A stretch of DNA of 7,544 nucleotides, from assembly GCA_016207865.1 (NCBI GenBank), contig JACQZD010000060.1, positions 1 through 7,544 on the forward strand. The letters run 5' to 3'. The notes under the pieces were generated by a model. The model saw only the letters and a list, made by a program, of their open reading frames with translations. It was not told where the DNA came from and made no database searches. The stretch is from Nitrospirota bacterium. Lineage in GTDB: Bacteria; Nitrospirota; Thermodesulfovibrionia; UBA6902; DSMQ01. The translations under genes and the position numbers were made by a program. This document shows positions 4,813 through 7,544 of the stretch, piece after piece; positions within the stretch are counted from its first letter, which is position 1; every line of letters begins with the position of its first letter.

Positions 4813-5724
4813 CTATATCTTTATTCCTGCATGCATCTTAGCTGACGTAACAGTGTTCTTCATAAGCATGGTAATGGTCATTGGTCCGACACCGCCGGGC
4901 ACAGGGGTGATAGCCCCTGCTATCTCCTTGGCCTTATCAAAGTCAACGTCACCCTTTAGGATAGGCACTATCTTGCCTGTCTTTTCGCTTTTCTTCTCGC
5001 CAACGCGGTTGACGCCGACGTCTATAACGCAGGCGCCTGGCTTGATCCATTCAGGTTTGACAAGGTGCGGCACACCAGCGGCAACGATGAGGATGTCGGC
5101 ACGCTTACAATGGGCTTCAAGGTTCTTCGTGCCTGTATGCACGATAGTGACCGTGGCATTGGCGCCCCTGCCTTTCTGAAGCATGATGTTGGCGATAGGC
5201 TTGCCGACGATATTAGAGCGGCCTACAACAACAACTTCAGCTCCGGAGGTCTCAAAACCTGAGCGCACAATCAGTTCCTGGATGCCGGCAGGTGTGCAGG
5301 GCAGAAACTTAGCCTCGGGGCCGCCTATCATCAGACGTCCGACATTGACAGGATGGAAGCAGTCTACGTCTTTGTCGGGGTCTATAGCGTTAAGCACCTT
5401 CTTTTCATCAATGTATTTGGGAAGGGGAAGCTGTACAAGGATGCCGTGTATCTTTGGGTCATTATTGTACTTGTCAACGAGCTTGAGCAGGGCAGCCTCG
5501 GATATGTCCTCGGGCTGGTCATCCTGAATAGAGTAGAAACCAAGCTCATGTGCAGTCTTCTGCTTGCCAGTAACATAGCTGACAGAGGCGGGGTTTTTGC
5601 CCACCAGGATAGTAACCAGCCCCGGTACGACTCCGTGCTTGTCCTTTAACTCGGCTATTTCCTTTTTGAGCTCTTCTCGTATCTGTGCGGCGATTTCCGT
5701 GCCGCTTATGATTTTTGCAGACAT
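4813..5724 (-). CDS. folD: Bifunctional methylene-THF dehydrogenase / methenyl-THF cyclohydrolase
   Basis: FolD oxidises 5,10-methylene-THF to methenyl-THF with NAD(P)+ and hydrolyses that to 10-formyl-THF, or runs in reverse in the Wood-Ljungdahl methyl branch. The 303-residue protein has ILVGKNPASVSYVTGKQK with Y50 and the catalytic K54, then GILVQLPLP, DPDKDVDCFHPVNVGRL, PCTPAGI, the nucleotide-binding VVVGRSNIVGKP, and PVPGGVGPMTITML. All hallmark residues are present. ATG 5724-5722 has AAGGAGG (5737-5731) six bases upstream, which overlaps the folE TAA; the gap to folE is 11 bases. Codons end in C or G more often than in neighbours (AAG, GAC, CTC, CTG, GTC frequent) and GC by eye is near 50%. 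That may mean a different origin or selection for expression. The usual partner formate-THF ligase is not in the window. Confidence 0.96.
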   Translation of the reverse strand: MSAKIISGTEIAAQIREELKKEIAELKDKHGVVPGLVTILVGKNPASVSYVTGKQKTAHELGFYSIQDDQPEDISEAALLKLVDKYNNDPKIHGILVQLPLPKYIDEKKVLNAIDPDKDVDCFHPVNVGRLMIGGPEAKFLPCTPAGIQELIVRSGFETSGAEVVVVGRSNIVGKPIANIMLQKGRGANATVTIVHTGTKNLEAHCKRADILIVAAGVPHLVKPEWIKPGACVIDVGVNRVGEKKSEKTGKIVPILKGDVDFDKAKEIAGAITPVPGGVGPMTITMLMKNTVTSAKMHAGIKI

Positions 5725-5730
5725 ATTCTT

Positions 5731-5737
5731 CCTCCTT
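5731..5737 (-). promoter_or_regulatory. folD ribosome-binding site overlapping the folE stop
   Basis: The minus strand reads GAT-TAA-GGAGG: the TAA of folE supplies the two leading A's of AAGGAGG, which lies six bases before the folD ATG. Ribosomes finishing folE would sit on the folD initiation region, so the two genes are likely translationally coupled. Confidence 0.7.
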
Positions 5738-6299
5738 AATCCCTTTTTTTAATCAATTCAAGCAGCTCTGACCGTGTTGATTCCTTTGTTCGGAATATGC
5801 CTCTTACTGCTGAGGTCACTGTCCTTGCTCCGGGTTTTTTTGTGCCTCTCATGGATAGACATAGGTGTTCAGCATCTATTATTACCATTGCGCCTCTGGG
5901 TTTTAATTTTTCCATAATCATATTTGCAAGCTGTGCTGTCAGACGCTCCTGCACCTGAGGTCTTTTTGCCAGAATCTCAACTGCCTTTGCAAGCTCACTT
6001 AAGCCAACTATTCTTCCTCCTGCAGGAATATACGCAACGTGGGCTTTGCCTATAAAAGGCAGCAAATGATGTTCACATATTGAGTAAAAGGGTATATCCT
6101 TTAAAAGAACTAATTCATCATGGCTTTCACCCTCAATTGGTTTTAGTATTTCCTCTGTCGGCGTATTCAGCCCTGAAAATATCTCCTCATACATGTCGGC
6201 TATGCGCTGAGGTGTCATTTTAAGGCCAGCCCTTTGCGGGTCTTCGCCTATTCCTTCAAGGAGCATTTTTACGGCTTTTATGATTTTTTTCTTATCCAT
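5736..6299 (-). CDS. folE: GTP cyclohydrolase I
   Basis: FolE converts GTP to 7,8-dihydroneopterin triphosphate, the first step of folate (and some pterin and queuosine) synthesis. The 187-residue protein shows GIGEDPQRAGLKMTPQRIADMY, then the zinc site SICEHHLLPF (C75, H78) and the third ligand C147 in AEHLCLSMRG. RIVGLSELAKAVEILAKRPQVQERLT and KPGARTVTSAVRGIF complete the family pattern. It is of ordinary length and intact. In this cluster it feeds new pterin into a heavily used THF pool. The ATG at 6299-6297 lacks a clear Shine-Dalgarno sequence: the preceding minus-strand bases are CAGCAGAACTTACT. It is separated from the cyclo-ligase gene by about 308 bases filled with three palindromic repeats, so cotranscription from cooC is uncertain. 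Confidence 0.96.
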   Translation of the reverse strand: MDKKKIIKAVKMLLEGIGEDPQRAGLKMTPQRIADMYEEIFSGLNTPTEEILKPIEGESHDELVLLKDIPFYSICEHHLLPFIGKAHVAYIPAGGRIVGLSELAKAVEILAKRPQVQERLTAQLANMIMEKLKPRGAMVIIDAEHLCLSMRGTKKPGARTVTSAVRGIFRTKESTRSELLELIKKRD

Positions 6300-6331
6300 A
6301 GTAAGTTCTGCTGTTTATACGGACAATATTT

Positions 6332-6385
6332 CTGGATTCCCGTTTTCACGGGAATGACGTCATTCCTGCGAAAGCAGGAATCCAG
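6332..6385. repeat. Double-hairpin repeat centred on GACGTC (second family)
   Basis: The outer arms CTGGATTCC (6332-6340) and GGAATCCAG (6377-6385) are perfect complements. Inside are ATTCCCG-TTTTCA-CGGGAAT (6336-6355) and ATTCCTGC-GAAA-GCAGGAAT (6362-6381), the latter an eight-base stem with a GNRA-type tetraloop. The centre GGAATGACGTCATTCC is a 16-base perfect palindrome. It shares the ATTCC and GAATGAC vocabulary with the CTTGT/ACAAG elements but has different loops and no CTTCTTAAGAAAG linker, so I treat it as a related but separate type. Confidence 0.85.
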
Positions 6386-6433
6386 GTTACTTAAGTTGTT
6401 ACTAATGAGTTTATCCGTAGAACCACACAATTT

Positions 6434-6499
6434 GTCATGCCGACTTGTTCGGCATCCTTCTTAAGAACTTAAGAAAGATTGCGGACAAGCCGCAATGAC
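6434..6499. repeat. Double-hairpin palindromic repeat, copy B
   Basis: The 66-base element opens GTCAT and closes ATGAC. Hairpin 1 is ATGCCGA-CTTGT-TCGGCAT (6437-6455); hairpin 2 is ATTGCGG-ACAAG-CCGCAAT (6478-6496). The linker contains TTCTTAAG-AA-CTTAAGAA, itself a palindrome and about eight bases longer than in the other copies. Both stems are perfect but their sequences differ from copies A and C. Confidence 0.85.
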
Positions 6500-6580
6500 A
6501 GCAATGAAAACCGATGTGGTCTTGATTAATACCTTATTAATACAAACGCATTAAGTAAGTTGACATAACCCTTTAGTATT

Positions 6581-6639
6581 GTCATTCCCGCTTGTCGGGA
6601 ATCCTTCTTAAAGAAAGATGCCGAACAAGTCGGCATGAT
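6581..6639. repeat. Double-hairpin palindromic repeat, copy C, running into the cyclo-ligase gene
   Basis: Hairpin 1 is ATTCCCG-CTTGT-CGGGAAT (6584-6602); hairpin 2 is ATGCCGA-ACAAG-TCGGCAT (6618-6636), joined by CCTTCTTAAAGAAAG. It opens GTCAT and closes ATGAT, one base off the ATGAC of the other copies. Read on the minus strand, positions 6639-6608 supply the last codons and the TAA of the cyclo-ligase gene, so this copy is partly coding. Confidence 0.85.
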
Positions 6640-7132
6640 TTGAAACAATCTGTTCTTCAAATGCAAGGGCAATTGTAGTAACAGGCTTTTCAGATTTTGA
6701 GAGAAGTTTATCATAATATCCAAAGCCATATCCAATGCGGTTTCCATTCTTGTCAAACCCTGCGCCTGGAATTATTGCAACCTCAATGTTCTTTAAGCCC
6801 TTTTCTCTGCTTTTTGCAGCCCTTGGTTCCATAATACCCATATAACCTGATTCAAGTTCAGAGATGTCTTTTATCTTGTAAAGTCTTAATTCTTTTTTTT
6901 CTCTGTCAATGCCTGGCAACGCAATCATCTTTTTCAGTTTAACTGCATGCTGTATGCATTTAATTGTGTCTACCTCGCTTTTAAACGATGCATAAAATAA
7001 TATGCTTTTTGCTTTCTTAAAATCCACTGAAGCAAAGAGCCTTTTTCTTATGGCTGATTCTTTTTTTTTCTTTTCTTCAGGCTTGATGCTGTTTCTTTTC
7101 TTTAAAAGTGCCTCTCTAATGCCTCGTTTCAA
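6608..7132 (-). CDS. 5-formyltetrahydrofolate cyclo-ligase with repeat-derived C-terminus
   Basis: The enzyme (also called 5,10-methenyl-THF synthetase; YgfA/MTHFS family) uses ATP to turn 5-formyl-THF into methenyl-THF, rescuing a folate side product. The 174-residue protein begins MKRGIREALLKKRNSI, the usual basic N-terminus. It has GIMEPRA and IIPGAGFDKNGNRIGYGFGYYDKLL, the core substrate/ATP-binding signature. After LAFEEQIV the family normally continues with about 20 residues resembling P-x-E-x-H/W-D and a final ITE/VTE. Here the frame instead ends SNHADLFGIFL, encoded by the palindromic repeat at 6581-6639, so the conserved C-terminal strand is missing. Activity is uncertain. The start is TTG (7132-7130) with GGAG eight bases upstream, overlapping the cooC stop as TTGA, which implies coupled translation. 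The genes order it between CODH maturation and pterin synthesis. Confidence 0.88.
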   Translation of the reverse strand: MKRGIREALLKKRNSIKPEEKKKKESAIRKRLFASVDFKKAKSILFYASFKSEVDTIKCIQHAVKLKKMIALPGIDREKKELRLYKIKDISELESGYMGIMEPRAAKSREKGLKNIEVAIIPGAGFDKNGNRIGYGFGYYDKLLSKSEKPVTTIALAFEEQIVSNHADLFGIFL

Positions 7133-7544
7133 ACAGATGTCTCCAGTGTTTTTTTAATTTTTTTAACTTCATCAATTGTTTGCTGTGAAGCCTCATACGA
7201 CGGTAATCCTTTAATGTCTGTTTCCATTATATTATTGTTGAAACTGATTGCCCCTAAGAATGAGATATCGCTCAAAGCATTTTTTATAAAAGTGATATCC
7301 TCTTCCTTTCTAACCTTGTTTGCAACTATAAAAACTTTTTTAACGCCAAGCTCTTTTGCAAATCGTTTAACAGCAGTGGCTGTTTGAATACTCCTTTGTC
7401 CAGGCTCAACAACCACAATAAAGGCATCCACGCCCTCAGCAGTCCCTCTTGTGAGATGTTCTATGCCTGCCTCCATATCTACGATTACAACTTCATCCCT
7501 CTCAACGATAAGATGTTTTAAAAGCCTTCTCAAAAGTGCGCTTT
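7129..7544 (-). CDS. cooC: CooC-type nickel-insertion ATPase for carbon monoxide dehydrogenase (partial)
   Basis: The frame is open to the right edge; the N-terminus with the Walker A (P-loop) motif lies outside, and about 137 residues remain. The visible part starts SALLRRLLKHLIVERDEVVIVDMEAGIEHLTRGTAEGVD. The DMEAGIEHL.RGTA stretch is the signature of CooC, a MinD-like SIMIBI ATPase. It continues VVVEPGQRSIQTA, then VKKVFIVANKV with the NK nucleotide motif. CooC dimers load nickel into the C-cluster of CO dehydrogenase or CODH/acetyl-CoA synthase in the cytoplasm. The usual HLGRGT reads HLTRGT here. Its TGA overlaps the TTG of the cyclo-ligase gene by four bases. The presence of cooC implies a nickel CODH elsewhere and supports the Wood-Ljungdahl reading of metV/metF/folD. 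Other MinD-like ATPases are unlikely given the signature. Confidence 0.9.
   Translation of the reverse strand, partial: SALLRRLLKHLIVERDEVVIVDMEAGIEHLTRGTAEGVDAFIVVVEPGQRSIQTATAVKRFAKELGVKKVFIVANKVRKEEDITFIKNALSDISFLGAISFNNNIMETDIKGLPSYEASQQTIDEVKKIKKTLETSV

Larger units (their letters stand above)
6300..6607. other. Gene-free repeat cluster between folE and the cyclo-ligase gene
   Basis: This 308-base stretch holds three palindromic elements in a row (6332-6385, 6434-6499 and most of 6581-6639) separated by AT-rich spacers. The spacers show no convincing gene or terminator. The last spacer contains AAACGCATTAAGTAA (6544-6558), an exact 15-base match to 1051-1065. Any transcript running from cooC to folE would carry at least six stable hairpins here. 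Confidence 0.75.

Noticed and set aside
4661..5179. 172-codon plus-strand frame opposite the end of folD
   Set aside because: Its first codons come from the palindromic repeat and the rest is antisense to folD, whose product matches its family throughout. No ribosome-binding site or recognisable domain.
4650..6639. A CRISPR array made of the repeated hairpins
   Set aside because: Copies are widely and irregularly spaced, each is palindromic with variable stems, and no spacer-repeat rhythm or cas gene exists.
6526..6756. 76-codon minus-strand frame through the repeat
   Set aside because: I checked whether it carries the lost cyclo-ligase C-terminus; it does not contain the P-x-E-x-[HW]-D motif and is a frame shadow plus repeat.

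Overview
The window looks like part of an anaerobic, Gram-negative bacterial chromosome, of roughly 40% GC by eye outside folD. The Gram-negative reading rests on a FecR-type exported protein and an upstream fragment that ends like an outer-membrane beta-barrel strand. The anaerobic reading rests on a cooC-type CODH nickel-insertion gene next to metV/metF, a Wood-Ljungdahl signature. Nitrospirota or a deltaproteobacterial (Desulfobacterota) lineage would fit, but no taxonomic marker is present, so this is inference.

Left part, plus strand (1-2027). The 3' end of a probable outer-membrane protein (3-140) is followed by a FecR-domain protein with a signal peptide (from 160). Its C-terminal PKD-like domain has been thrown out of frame near 901-904. 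Next come a compact triple-hairpin repeat (1097-1169) and a self-contained two-gene module. That module has its own sigma70-like promoter and encodes a ribbon-helix-helix/DUF433 protein (1254-1670) and a DUF5615 PIN-like protein (1683-2027), the layout of a type II toxin-antitoxin pair.

Right part, minus strand (7544 down to 2054). A one-carbon/folate gene cluster reads cooC (partial), 5-formyl-THF cyclo-ligase, folE, folD, metV, metF, panB. FolE starts folate or pterin synthesis. The cyclo-ligase and FolD interconvert formyl-, methenyl- and methylene-THF. MetV and MetF reduce methylene-THF to methyl-THF, CooC matures the carbon monoxide dehydrogenase that accepts the methyl branch product, and PanB spends methylene-THF on pantothenate/CoA. 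cooC/cyclo-ligase and metV/metF each overlap by 4 bases with non-AUG downstream starts (TTGA and GTGA). The folD ribosome-binding site overlaps the folE stop codon.

The spaces between these genes hold palindromic repeats. Three copies of a double-hairpin element (4650-4707, 6434-6499, 6581-6639) keep the loops CTTGT and ACAAG, while the stem sequences differ and remain paired. A different double hairpin centred on GACGTC lies at 6332-6385. The copy at 6581-6639 runs into the cyclo-ligase gene and supplies its last codons, apparently replacing the conserved C-terminus. folD has visibly more C/G-ending codons than its neighbours. I saw no rRNA, tRNA, CRISPR array, transposase or phage gene. The most unusual signals are the covarying hairpin family, the repeat-ended cyclo-ligase and the frameshifted FecR-PKD gene.
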